A stretch of 34,335 nt of DNA, taken from positions 1-34,335 of the forward strand of contig JASJBV010000007.1 of the NCBI GenBank assembly GCA_030066335.1, read 5' to 3'. Made by a program: the position numbers and the translations under genes. A model generated the notes under the pieces. It was not told where the DNA came from, made no database searches, and saw nothing but the letters and a program-made list of their open reading frames with translations. Shown piece after piece: positions 25,301-32,382 of this stretch. How positions within the stretch are numbered: the stretch's first letter is position 1; each line of letters begins with the position of its first letter. The stretch is from Gammaproteobacteria bacterium (GTDB lineage: Bacteria > Pseudomonadota > Gammaproteobacteria > GCA-001735895).

Positions 25301-26746
25301 ACAGGCCTCGGTGGTAAAGCGAAGGTCGTCAAAATACAGGGTGCCGGTTAACAACTGGTCTGTATCGTCTTCTGCATCAATCAAACCCAAGTGCAAAATT
25401 CTACCCAGGTCCACCCCAGCAAAAGAACTGAGCGGGATGTTGTAGGTTGTCCAGTTACCTGATGTCGATACTGGCGTGAAGTCTGATAGCTTCACCTGCA
25501 CCACGGTATCGCTGAGATCCTTGAATTCTAGCGTAAGATCATCGAAATCCGTGAACTGAGAACTATCCACGTTCAGAATGAAGTTGGTGAAGTTGGACAG
25601 GTTGGAACCGCCAAAGGTAATGAAAATCCCACCGTAATCGGCAGCTGGACCGCCGCTTAGACCGGTTCTGGTATTGGTATATTGAACCTCGAGAACCTCG
25701 CTGCCTTCGAGCGCAGGGACAGCAGTACTGTCAACTTTTGCTATGGTAACGTTGGCATTGCCGAACTCCTGCGATTGAATGATCCGGATATAATCAAGCG
25801 GTACTTCGGTTTCCGTGGTTAAACTAGCCGAAGTGGCCGGTTCACGTTCAAACACCCGAACCCAGTCAACCAGCATTTGCTGTGGGTAGGTTGTTGATGC
25901 ATTGGGAGTGCCGCCGGCACCGCCAGCGGCCACATTCAGCAACAGGAAGAATTCATTCTTGAATTCAGTCATGGTAGCGGGATCGATGGTCTTGGTGAAA
26001 TAGGTGATTCCATCGATCTTGCCGATGATACGATCTTCATTCCAGTCCACTTCGTAAACATGGAAATCATCGGTCAACGGTACGTCTGAGACGTAGGTGC
26101 CTGAATCATTGGTGGCCGCATTGTTGTTGTCATCATCGGCCCAGTGAATGGTGAAATGCGAGGTGAAACGATCGGATCTGTCGTACAGCATTTCCATGAT
26201 ATCGATCTCACCGGTCAGCGGCCAGTTGGTTTCCGGCCAGTTTTCGCCCAACATCCAAAATGCCGGCCACATGCCATCACCACCGGGCACCTTAATCCGA
26301 GCCTGGATCACGCCGTATTGAACTTCAAGCCTGTCCTTGGTCATGACCCGGGCGGAGGTGATCGTGCCATCCCGCTTGCCACAAGTTGGTGCAGTAGGAC
26401 ACAGTACCTCGATCACCAGGTTACCGTTCTCGGTGTAAAGGTTATCGATGGAATTCTGATACAACTGCCATTCATCGTTGAACCAACCATCATTATTGGG
26501 TCCGTATCCGGTTACTGCCCGCCACTTGGAGTCAACAGTCAATGCTTCTTTTGCTGCCAGGCGGGGTGATCCGCTGGGTCCGCCAAAATCGTCCTCGAAG
26601 ACCAGTCTCAGCTCCTGCGCCTGCACATCAGCGGCAGAGTCCTCGAAGACTTCTTCGCCGTCTCCAGTGCCACAGGCACTCAAAGATGCGGTGAGGAATA
26701 GGATAAAGATTGCTCGGAACCAGTGGGATGAACTATTGCACTGCAT
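22358..26746 (-). CDS. Multimodular GH16 laminarinase lipoprotein with glucan-binding modules
   Basis: This 1462-aa surface lipoprotein has lipobox LSAC (Cys25). The GH16 domain (about 45-300) carries GEIDIMEM, the ExDxxE active site: E180 nucleophile, D182, E185 acid/base. GMWPAFWMLG nearby is typical of endo-beta-1,3-glucanases. Beta-sandwich modules follow: one at about 316-485 (PLDYIRIIQSQ), a less clear region 486-775, one at 776-935 opening DVISLFSNAYTDV as in other laminarinases, two near-identical 182-residue repeats (about 939-1303), and a C-terminal CBM4-like module (1307-1462, ITNGGFETGDLTGW). These probably bind insoluble or branched glucan. GGAGG precedes the ATG. It is first in its operon, 55 nt from the operator. 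Length is far above that of a single-domain GH16 (about 300), so strong substrate anchoring is inferred. Confidence 0.92.
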   Translation of the reverse strand: MQCNSSSHWFRAIFILFLTASLSACGTGDGEEVFEDSAADVQAQELRLVFEDDFGGPSGSPRLAAKEALTVDSKWRAVTGYGPNNDGWFNDEWQLYQNSIDNLYTENGNLVIEVLCPTAPTCGKRDGTITSARVMTKDRLEVQYGVIQARIKVPGGDGMWPAFWMLGENWPETNWPLTGEIDIMEMLYDRSDRFTSHFTIHWADDDNNNAATNDSGTYVSDVPLTDDFHVYEVDWNEDRIIGKIDGITYFTKTIDPATMTEFKNEFFLLLNVAAGGAGGTPNASTTYPQQMLVDWVRVFEREPATSASLTTETEVPLDYIRIIQSQEFGNANVTIAKVDSTAVPALEGSEVLEVQYTNTRTGLSGGPAADYGGIFITFGGSNLSNFTNFILNVDSSQFTDFDDLTLEFKDLSDTVVQVKLSDFTPVSTSGNWTTYNIPLSSFAGVDLGRILHLGLIDAEDDTDQLLTGTLYFDDLRFTTEACTPNPSIAFDAVNYNPAESAAIISVDDLCAANSVVEVKVAVGSDEIVVGVDLDAAGQGSTDINLVSPASFCGTDDEIGSIAFTGNLLATYNGNYLDLDGNPLTASDTASAGLDAGTALLNRVGDSLYVLSSAGIPQTWLPDADYSYSDFGSGATFNTVNDVVTVNGSAGAAALLAFTGFDSGFDADYKSFNTNVKGLPGNILRLKFSDSEGEISIDLATDSRATLESDGSYSVSIPMTDIDATDHTYIMWGSNTSSATDYTFQVTDTFYDEFPPSAGTACSAPADAPAAPTEDSADVISLFSNAYTDVAVDTFSASFTTVSFSEPVLNGNDIKGYSGLATPATSNSFVAIETGTSQVDATSMTNLRIDVWSADVSSLKIKLVDFGSDGFAGTIADVAGEVTKALTLGEWTSLDIPLSEFQAAGLSRQEFISQYILSKDGAAGTIFVDNIYFYEAPLVGSTITNHGRNTGGLFTETITSDTVTYTGIGRTDGGSGSNVVNVDAASTAIASYDGSVSLEIDYTDTGGGYAGAFFTFAGADLTVYNTLNFTINTAAVSDFGDLTIQLEPPAGGTVGGNVQLSAYTPVATSGSWNTYAIPLADFPASTATLNAVTAVGFWNMRNAAGNTTPFTFGKIYVDDVYFSLDGDHGPNTGGLFTETTTSATVTYSGIGRTDGGSGSNVVNVDAASTAVTPYDGTDSLEIEYTDTGGAYAGAFFTFGGADLTAYNTLNFAINTSAVADFGDITIQLEPPAGGTVGGNVQLSAYLPVETFGDWQLYAIPLPDFPASTATLNAVTAVGFWNMRNAAGNTTPFTFGTIYVDDIYFSQERLELITNGGFETGDLTGWLDPAPGAGSLTVTDTESRNGDWSARAQVAISQNVFAQQNGVGLGIVTDGDVIDITFDLKGDLNPGAVINTLATWSGGGGAIAPNITASVADWTKYTYTTTLTGGDLSGGFSLLIEAVCGGVSGCSTDVYIDNVSVKIQ
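22838..23929. repeat. Tandem 546-bp duplication inside the GH16 gene
   Basis: Two head-to-tail copies with a 546-nt period (182 codons) run from about 22838 to 23383 and 23384 to 23929. Shared stretches include TCTCATATTCCAGAAACC at 22901 and 23447, and identical protein runs such as GIGRTDGGSGSNVVNVDAAS. Boundaries are approximate. The copies encode carbohydrate-binding-like modules and must have duplicated recently, or been homogenised, relative to the divergent module at residues 316-485. Confidence 0.85.
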
Positions 26747-26801
26747 GTCTAGGCCTCCGGATAGGATTATTTATTGGCTTGTTCTACACAAACCTGTAGT
26801 A

Positions 26802-26813
26802 TGCTATATAGCA
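26802..26813. promoter_or_regulatory. Operator TGCTATATAGCA upstream of the GH16 operon
   Basis: This perfect palindrome lies 55 nt before the GH16 ATG in the 343-nt divergent space shared with the regulator gene. A TTGACA hexamer (minus strand, 26842-26837) lies upstream but is spaced too far from TATAGC for a standard promoter, so the exact promoter is not resolved. The rest of the 343-nt region holds the two sites near the regulator and AT-rich DNA with no gene. Confidence 0.75.
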
Positions 26814-26942
26814 CTTTAAACTTTGCGGCTACATGGTGTCAAGTTCTTTAAACTAGGAAATATTCAGGCTTTCAATATAAAACCGCAATATCAAGGGTTT
26901 TTTTTAATATAAAGCATTGATGTGAGTCTTTATTGTGCGTCC

Positions 26943-26960
26943 CGATGCTATGTAGCATCG
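26943..26960. promoter_or_regulatory. Extended operator CGATGCTATGTAGCATCG upstream of the regulator
   Basis: This 18-bp inverted repeat is broken only at the centre, with core TGCTATGTAGCA one base off the locus consensus. It lies 130 nt before the regulator ATG, consistent with autoregulation. Its longer arms make it a candidate high-affinity site. Confidence 0.7.
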
Positions 26961-26973
26961 GCTTTGACTAATA

Positions 26974-26980
26974 TGCTATA
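26974..26980. promoter_or_regulatory. Half-operator TGCTATA beside the regulator operator
   Basis: TGCTATA repeats the left half of the operator 28 nt (about 2.7 helical turns) after the extended site, without its mate. TATATT at 26977-26982 could serve as a -10 element for the regulator gene, though no good -35 is seen. Confidence 0.4.
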
Positions 26981-27089
26981 TTCGCCTCGAGCTTAGGGAG
27001 AGAACGCGAAATTTGACACCAGGTCCATGTCTGATGGGGTAGTCAGACAGTTGACCAAGTCCAATTTAAACTACTGATGGATAGATGCT

Positions 27090-28154
27090 ATGAGCAAAGC
27101 TACACCAAAATATCTTTTGGTCGAAGAACACATAAAGAAGTCAATCAAGAACAAGACCATAACCGACAAACTACCCGGCGAAAGAACCCTGGCCAAAGAA
27201 CTGGGCTTCTCTTACATGACCATCCGCAAGGCCATCGATAACCTGGTTGCTCAGGGTGTCCTGTATAAAATTCCGACCAAGGGCACCTTTCTCGCTGACC
27301 GTAGGAGTCGCCAAAGGACCGGTAATATCGGTTATTTTCTCGACAGCAGCATCGTCTCCGGCGTATCCAGCCCATATTACTCGTTGATTTTTCATGCCCT
27401 GGAAAAAGAAGCGGTGACTCATGGCTATTCGCTGGTGTATTTTTCTGAATTGACCAATGGCGATGGCGAAAATATCACCGACAAACTGGATGGCGTCATC
27501 GCCAGTTGCTTCCCCCGGGTGGAAAACACCATCCAACAGCTCAAGCAGCAGGTACCGACCGTGGTGATCGACAACGCGTCGTCAGACAAAACCATACCCT
27601 CGGTTATCATCGACAACTTCAATGCCGTGCTCGATTCCTTTGACCATCTGTATCAACTCGGTCATCGACGCATCGCCTTCATGACCGGCCTGGAAGACTC
27701 CGATGTCGGCAAGAACCGCTGTGCAGGTTTCCAGAGTGGTTTGAATAGATATGGTCTTGAACTGGATGAAACCCTGGTTTACCGGGGCAATTATTCCTTC
27801 AAATCCGGCCTGGATGGAGCGGCTTATTTCCTGTCGCTGGCACAGCCGCCCACGGCAATTCTTTGCGCCAATGATTCGATGGCCCTGGGTGCGTTGCGGC
27901 GGCTGCATCATGAAGGGATTAAAGTACCGGAGGATATGAGCATCCTGGGTTTTGATGATATCGAGGTGGCCTCGCAGATCGCCCCTGCCCTGACCACGGT
28001 AAAAGCACCGATAGATCAGATCGCCAATACCGCGGTTTGCATGTTGGAGCATCTGATCAAGGGTGAAACCCTGGAAAACAGGCACGTTGCGCTGTCCGCC
28101 GAGTTGGTAGTCCGCCAGACCTGTGCTGAGGCGCCGACGATTATTGCGGCATGA
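27090..28154 (+). CDS. GntR-LacI chimeric (AraR-type) transcriptional regulator
   Basis: This 354-aa protein has an N-terminal GntR winged helix (residues 1-70, PGERTLAKELGFSYMTIRKAI as the recognition region, wing YKIPTKGTFLA). It is joined to a LacI-type periplasmic-binding-protein effector domain (about 75-345; NIGYFLDSSIVSGVSSPYYS, RRIAFMTGL, PTAILCANDSMALGAL, GFDDIEVA). This is the AraR architecture: a sugar-releasable repressor binding palindromic DNA. It lies in the centre of the locus, divergent from GH16 and convergent with the second symporter gene, and is the obvious candidate to bind TGCTATATAGCA. The inducer is presumably a beta-1,3-gluco-oligosaccharide or a phosphorolysis product; that is inferred. 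The ATG at 27090 has a weak GGAT ribosome site. Activator function is possible but less usual. Confidence 0.92.
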   Translation: MSKATPKYLLVEEHIKKSIKNKTITDKLPGERTLAKELGFSYMTIRKAIDNLVAQGVLYKIPTKGTFLADRRSRQRTGNIGYFLDSSIVSGVSSPYYSLIFHALEKEAVTHGYSLVYFSELTNGDGENITDKLDGVIASCFPRVENTIQQLKQQVPTVVIDNASSDKTIPSVIIDNFNAVLDSFDHLYQLGHRRIAFMTGLEDSDVGKNRCAGFQSGLNRYGLELDETLVYRGNYSFKSGLDGAAYFLSLAQPPTAILCANDSMALGALRRLHHEGIKVPEDMSILGFDDIEVASQIAPALTTVKAPIDQIANTAVCMLEHLIKGETLENRHVALSAELVVRQTCAEAPTIIAA

Positions 28155-28206
28155 TCGCTAAATCCTAATAATCGGTTAATTAAACCAGACTGCAGGTATC
28201 GATAAA

Positions 28207-29646
28207 TCAGGCAGTTTCCCGCTTACCTCTTCTTGCCTCCAACTCAAGCCGAATCTCATGCGCTTTTTGCTCTGACAAATCGTAGCGCGACATGATCGCC
28301 ATTGCGATCAGGGTTCCGCTCATCGGGAACAGGATATAGGCCAGTTTGAGTCCCTCCAGGGTTTCGCTGGTCTGTTGTGCTACATCCTGGTCAAAGCCGA
28401 CCATGGCCAGAATCAGTCCACTCAACAGGCCGGCAATGGCAAAACCAAATTTGACCATCCACCAGTAGATCGCGCCGAATACGCCTTCCCGGCGCACCCC
28501 GGTATTGAGCTCGTTTAGGTCGCAGACATCCGCGGTCATCGACATCATCATCGTGAACAGAGAACCAATGCCAAACGCAAATAATGGCAAGGGCAGCAGC
28601 ATCAGGATAGGATTATCCGGGTCGAATGCCCACCAGAACGAGAGATAACCCAGCAGGGAAATCGATTGCGTGACCAGGAAGGTTTTTTTCTTGCCCAGCT
28701 TCTGGGAGAGATAGGTAATGATGGGAATAACCAGGAAACTGGTTGACAACGCACCGAGCGAACCGAACCAGGCCGGCCAGGTGCCGGCAGCTCCGGCGTC
28801 ACCATTGAAGATATAGTAAACGATAATGAAGAATGAAAAACCGGCAACCGTGTTGAATGCATTGAATACAAAAAAGGTGGCAATGCAAAGTTGGCGGAAC
28901 GGGACACATTTGAAAGCCTCGACGAAACCCTGTTTGATGCCCTGCAGGTTCTCCCTCAGCTTATCACGCGACAGCTCACTCAGTTCGTCCTCGTTGACAA
29001 TCTGGGTCTTACAAAACAGGGCCGGCACCATGGTCAATACCATGCAAAAAATACCTACCCAGATCGACAGTTCGCGCGCGCCGGCATCCGGAGTCGCAAA
29101 GATTTCCGGATCGTAGATGATGACCCAGAACCAGGGCACGATCACCCAGGCCCACTGACCGATCCACTGCGCGACCGCCATCAGGCGGGTGCGTTCATGG
29201 TAGTCGTTACTGGTTTCATAACCCATTGCCACGTACGGGGTGGCGAACACGGTTAGCCCCAGATAGAAGATGATCGAAACCAACAGGAAATAGAAGAAAT
29301 TGTAGAGCTCGGAATTTTCCGGATACACCTGCCACATCGCGATGTAACTGAGGCCGGTTAAGATCGAACCAATGAAGATATACGGCCGCCTACGCCCCCA
29401 CCGGGATTTGGTGTTATCCGAGATAAAACCCATCACCGGGTCGGTAATCGCATCTACCAGCCGCGGGATAAAAAACAGGATCCCCCATAACAGCGGATCC
29501 ATGCCCAGGCCCTTGACCAGTACCACCATGAAGATTGACAACGCGGCCGGGAACATCTGGTTGCCCAGCATGCCCATGCCAAAAGCGATCTTCTGCCCCA
29601 GTGGTATTCTATCTTCTGGTGCAGTTTGATAATGCTGCTGGGTCAT
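28207..29646 (-). CDS. Second GPH-family MFS sugar:cation symporter
   Basis: This 479-aa protein has twelve predicted helices, paralogous to the symporter at 20708-22237. It shows PRLVDAITDPVMGFISDNT and SRWGRRRPYIFIGS in loop 2-3, with DVCDLNELNTGVRREGVFG centrally. It lacks the 30-residue charged N-terminal extension of its paralogue. It should move a glucoside across the inner membrane with Na+ or H+. It is last in the operon after two cytoplasmic GH17 genes (27-nt gap), so it probably imports the substrates of those enzymes. The ribosome site before the ATG at 29646 is weak. The gene is convergent with the regulator (52 nt, no obvious terminator). Substrate is inferred from context. Confidence 0.92.
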   Translation of the reverse strand: MTQQHYQTAPEDRIPLGQKIAFGMGMLGNQMFPAALSIFMVVLVKGLGMDPLLWGILFFIPRLVDAITDPVMGFISDNTKSRWGRRRPYIFIGSILTGLSYIAMWQVYPENSELYNFFYFLLVSIIFYLGLTVFATPYVAMGYETSNDYHERTRLMAVAQWIGQWAWVIVPWFWVIIYDPEIFATPDAGARELSIWVGIFCMVLTMVPALFCKTQIVNEDELSELSRDKLRENLQGIKQGFVEAFKCVPFRQLCIATFFVFNAFNTVAGFSFFIIVYYIFNGDAGAAGTWPAWFGSLGALSTSFLVIPIITYLSQKLGKKKTFLVTQSISLLGYLSFWWAFDPDNPILMLLPLPLFAFGIGSLFTMMMSMTADVCDLNELNTGVRREGVFGAIYWWMVKFGFAIAGLLSGLILAMVGFDQDVAQQTSETLEGLKLAYILFPMSGTLIAMAIMSRYDLSEQKAHEIRLELEARRGKRETA

Positions 29647-29673
29647 CGTCGGTAACTGCTGGTTATTTTTTAC

Positions 29674-30642
29674 TTAAACTGCCAGATCGGACTCGTTGTC
29701 GTGCGGCCACAGATGTTGATAAATCTCCTGCATCACCAGCTTGGGTTTACGATCGACCGTGAACAGACCCCAGTGCTTCTCCGGTTCCATCGGGTCTTCT
29801 GACCCTTTCCAGGGTTCATCGAAGGCTTCGAATACGAAGGTCAGGATACGTTTCTCGTTGGTCCAGTCGATCAACTGGCTGTAGTAATGGGCCTGGAATT
29901 CCTCCGATGCATTCCAGGCGTCGATGCCACGATCATTGGAATTGGTAGTCCAGCCCGCCTCGGTAATCACCACCGGTTTATCCGGGTAATGCTGGGCGAC
30001 GCTTTTGAAGTTTTTCTTGGTGTATTCGAGCGCACCCTCGATCGTGTGATATTCCCAGACCGGGTAGGTATGCAATGAAATGAAATCGAGCTCGGCCGCC
30101 AGGGGCTCCAACTTCTCGGTCCAGGGCACGTAGTTCTCGCAGAAGGTCACCGGCTGCTTGACCGTTTGCTTGATCCGGCGCACAAACTCGATCAGGCGCT
30201 CAACCGGCACCTGGTGATCACTCCATTCAACCGTGGCCTCGTTGCCGACCGATACCGAGAACACCACGTCGGGATATGCGTTAGCCAGTTCGATCAGGCG
30301 ATCGATCTGTTGATCGTTGGCAATCCGGTTGGCTGCCAGCTGCTCTTCCGGATGATCGTCCAGCCACGGGCAATCCACGCTTTGCATTTCCGCCGCGACA
30401 TCGGCGCCCAGCATGACCTTGAAATCAAGCTTCTCGTTGCGTACCGCCTCAAGCACCAGGTCGGCATGCCGGCTGCAATCGTAGATGCGCAAAAACTGCC
30501 ATTCATGATCGAGGATCTTCAGGTCTTCAACGACCTGCTCATAACTTGGATAGGTTTGATCAATCGGCGATTGTCCCTCCCGGTAACCCGAGTAACAGAT
30601 CGCATTGCCAAATTCTATGCCTATTGTGTGTCCGAATTTCAC
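29674..30642 (-). CDS. Cytoplasmic GH17 family enzyme (second copy in operon)
   Basis: This 322-aa GH17 TIM barrel has no signal peptide. Acid/base E135 sits in VSVGNEATVEW and nucleophile E228 in VITEAGWTT; FVFEAFDEPWKGSEDP near 265 is the conserved late strand. The start is GTG at 30642: GAGGGAAG lies just upstream, inside the end of the previous gene, whose stop is only 9 nt away, so translation is coupled. A cytoplasmic GH17 next to a symporter points to intracellular processing of imported beta-1,3-oligosaccharides, by hydrolysis or transglycosylation. It differs strongly in sequence from the neighbouring GH17, so the pair is not a recent tandem duplication. Confidence 0.9.
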   Translation of the reverse strand: MKFGHTIGIEFGNAICYSGYREGQSPIDQTYPSYEQVVEDLKILDHEWQFLRIYDCSRHADLVLEAVRNEKLDFKVMLGADVAAEMQSVDCPWLDDHPEEQLAANRIANDQQIDRLIELANAYPDVVFSVSVGNEATVEWSDHQVPVERLIEFVRRIKQTVKQPVTFCENYVPWTEKLEPLAAELDFISLHTYPVWEYHTIEGALEYTKKNFKSVAQHYPDKPVVITEAGWTTNSNDRGIDAWNASEEFQAHYYSQLIDWTNEKRILTFVFEAFDEPWKGSEDPMEPEKHWGLFTVDRKPKLVMQEIYQHLWPHDNESDLAV

Positions 30643-30651
30643 TTACTTCCC

Positions 30652-31605
30652 TCATTTATACTTAATTTGTCCGTGTTGATCCCAGAGCCCCCAATAAGCG
30701 CCTACATCACCTTCATCTCCGACCTTCCAGGATTCGTCAAACGACGAGAAATAGAAGATCTCTATCCCCTCCTCTTCAGCCCACAGGCAGGTTTGAATGA
30801 AATAATTCAGCGCGTTTTCATCACTGGGTACAGCACCACCATAGGGTGAACCGATATTCGGCCATCCGGTTTCACTGATAATGACTTTCTTGCCATGGGC
30901 AACATTCTCCGCGCGGCGATACATCTGCTTCATGTAAACCAGCGCGTGTTCCGCCGGGCAGCTTTCCCAGAACGGATAACAGTTGATCAGGATGACATCA
31001 CAGGCCTCGGTGACCCGCGGATGATTCTCGAACAGGAAATACGCATCCACGTAGCCGACCGGCACTCCGGGCACTTCTTGCTTGACCCGATTGATGTAAT
31101 CGATCATTTCATCCTCGGTCAGGTCACCACGCAGCAGCACCTCGTTGCCGACCGCCAGAATATCCGCATGTCCGGCCTGCGCGATCTTGATCCCGTTGGC
31201 CATCTCGGTTTCATTGATTTCTTTCTTTTCCCCCAGACCGATTCCCACCATCGTCTTCAGACCCATTTCATGGGCGATCCTCGGGGTTTCCTCATGACCT
31301 TCTATACAGGAAAATGAGCGAACCCAGTTGGTGAAGGGCTGAATGATCTCCATCCGCTGTCTGATCTGCTCGGCGGGTATATCCATTCCCGGCTCCTGGC
31401 CATCCATGTAAGGGCTGTAGGAAATCCCATGGATTTTGTTCTGCAGAATCTCGTTGAACAGGGCGATCTTCTCGGCATGGGTATAGCCGGACAAATCGAA
31501 GCCACTGCTCTCTGCATAGGGCGAAGCGTAGCGGGCAGCCCGACCGCTCAGGTTAGCGCTGCTCTGGGATTGGGCGGAAAAAGCATCACTGTATCCTTTA
31601 GACAT
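30652..31605 (-). CDS. Cytoplasmic GH17 family enzyme (first gene of operon)
   Basis: This 317-aa protein begins with about 45 residues rich in Ser/Ala (SAQSQSSANLSGRAARY) that do not look like a signal peptide. The GH17 barrel then follows: GISYSPYMDGQEPG, acid/base E155 in AVGNEVLLRG, nucleophile E245 in ISETGWPNIGSPYGG, and FSSFDESWK. The GISYSPY motif is shared with the lipoprotein GH17 at 10438-11445. A G-rich GGGGG run precedes the ATG at 31605. The operator lies 59 nt upstream, making this the lead gene of the GH17-GH17-symporter unit. Intracellular action on short beta-1,3-glucans is inferred. Confidence 0.9.
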   Translation of the reverse strand: MSKGYSDAFSAQSQSSANLSGRAARYASPYAESSGFDLSGYTHAEKIALFNEILQNKIHGISYSPYMDGQEPGMDIPAEQIRQRMEIIQPFTNWVRSFSCIEGHEETPRIAHEMGLKTMVGIGLGEKKEINETEMANGIKIAQAGHADILAVGNEVLLRGDLTEDEMIDYINRVKQEVPGVPVGYVDAYFLFENHPRVTEACDVILINCYPFWESCPAEHALVYMKQMYRRAENVAHGKKVIISETGWPNIGSPYGGAVPSDENALNYFIQTCLWAEEEGIEIFYFSSFDESWKVGDEGDVGAYWGLWDQHGQIKYK

Positions 31606-31664
31606 GTCTATGACCCCTGGGACCGAAAATTTCCCGAAATAATTGTGTGTGTAATATGGTTAAT

Positions 31665-31676
31665 TGCTATATAGCA
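31665..31676. promoter_or_regulatory. Operator TGCTATATAGCA upstream of the GH17-GH17-symporter operon
   Basis: This perfect copy lies 59 nt from the GH17 start codon. As at 18868-18879, TATAGC on the minus strand inside the palindrome could be a -10 element, here with TTGTCT 16 nt upstream as a weaker -35. It marks the right boundary of the glucan regulon. Confidence 0.75.
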
Positions 31677-31787
31677 GTTTGGTCAAAAGACAATAGATTG
31701 TCAAGGCAGCCTGGGCATAAATCCTCGCAATAAATCGACATTGGAAAGCTTGAGCTGAGGCGGATCAGCACAATTCTCAAAGGAAAG

Positions 31788-31866
31788 CGTCATGCCGGCG
31801 GAGGCCGGTATCCATTACAAATTTCGCTATGCTGACAAATGGATACCCGCCTGCGCGGGTATGACG
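31788..31866. repeat. REPIN/MITE-like inverted repeat
   Basis: The two 29-nt arms (31788-31816, 31838-31866) are inverted copies beginning CGTCAT and ending TATCCATT. Each also folds on itself: ATACCCGC-CTGC-GCGGGTAT in the right arm is a perfect hairpin. The spacer is 21 nt. This is the layout of paired REP (REPIN) elements, of the widespread CGTCATxCCCGCxxxxGCGGGxATCCA class. It lies just after the ureidoglycolate lyase stop, at the junction with the glucan locus, and may also act as a transcript end. Confidence 0.75.
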
Positions 31867-31884
31867 AAGTTTTTCAATTCGAGG

Positions 31885-32382
31885 CTAGAAATCAATTTGC
31901 GGCCGCAGCGCTTCAGGAATCAACCTTTCCTCGCAATTCTTATCCTGGCCATCACGATCTACACAGACAAAATTCATATCGTCGTAGGGGGTGAACAATG
32001 GGGCATGCCAGATGCCGGCGCGGTAGTTGATGCCCTGACTGCCATTGGTTTTGAAAGCGCGAAGCTGGGAGGCATCGACCTCATCGCCGATGGGTGCGAC
32101 TATGACGATGAACGGGGTGTCATCCAGCGGAATGAAAGCCTGACTGCCCAGCGGATGGCGCTCGACCAGGTCAATCGTGTGCGGCATATCATAACGATGG
32201 CTATGTACCAGGCTGATCACCGCCCTCGCCTTGTCACCATAGGTTTCGACCTTGGCCAACGACGGGAAACGCTCGGCCATGCCCCGGTTCATCGGTTGCG
32301 AGGCGCGCTGGTCCATCTCGATGACATCGCCGAATTCGAAAAAAGCTTCCGCGGTCAGCGGTTTTACCAATAGTGACTTCAT
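31885..32382 (-). CDS. allA: Ureidoglycolate lyase
   Basis: This 165-aa protein is a normal-length AllA with a cupin-like beta fold. Recognisable segments are PLTAEAFFEFGDVIE near the start, HPLGSQAFIPLDDTPFIVIVAP centrally, then INYRAGIWHAPLFTPYDDMNFVCVDRDG, where the H-x-P region lines the active site. It converts (S)-ureidoglycolate to glyoxylate and urea, the last step after allantoicase. Its ATG overlaps the allantoicase stop by 4 nt, so the two are co-translated. The role in purine nitrogen recycling is firm from family and context. The REPIN-like element follows directly downstream. Confidence 0.92.
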   Translation of the reverse strand: MKSLLVKPLTAEAFFEFGDVIEMDQRASQPMNRGMAERFPSLAKVETYGDKARAVISLVHSHRYDMPHTIDLVERHPLGSQAFIPLDDTPFIVIVAPIGDEVDASQLRAFKTNGSQGINYRAGIWHAPLFTPYDDMNFVCVDRDGQDKNCEERLIPEALRPQIDF

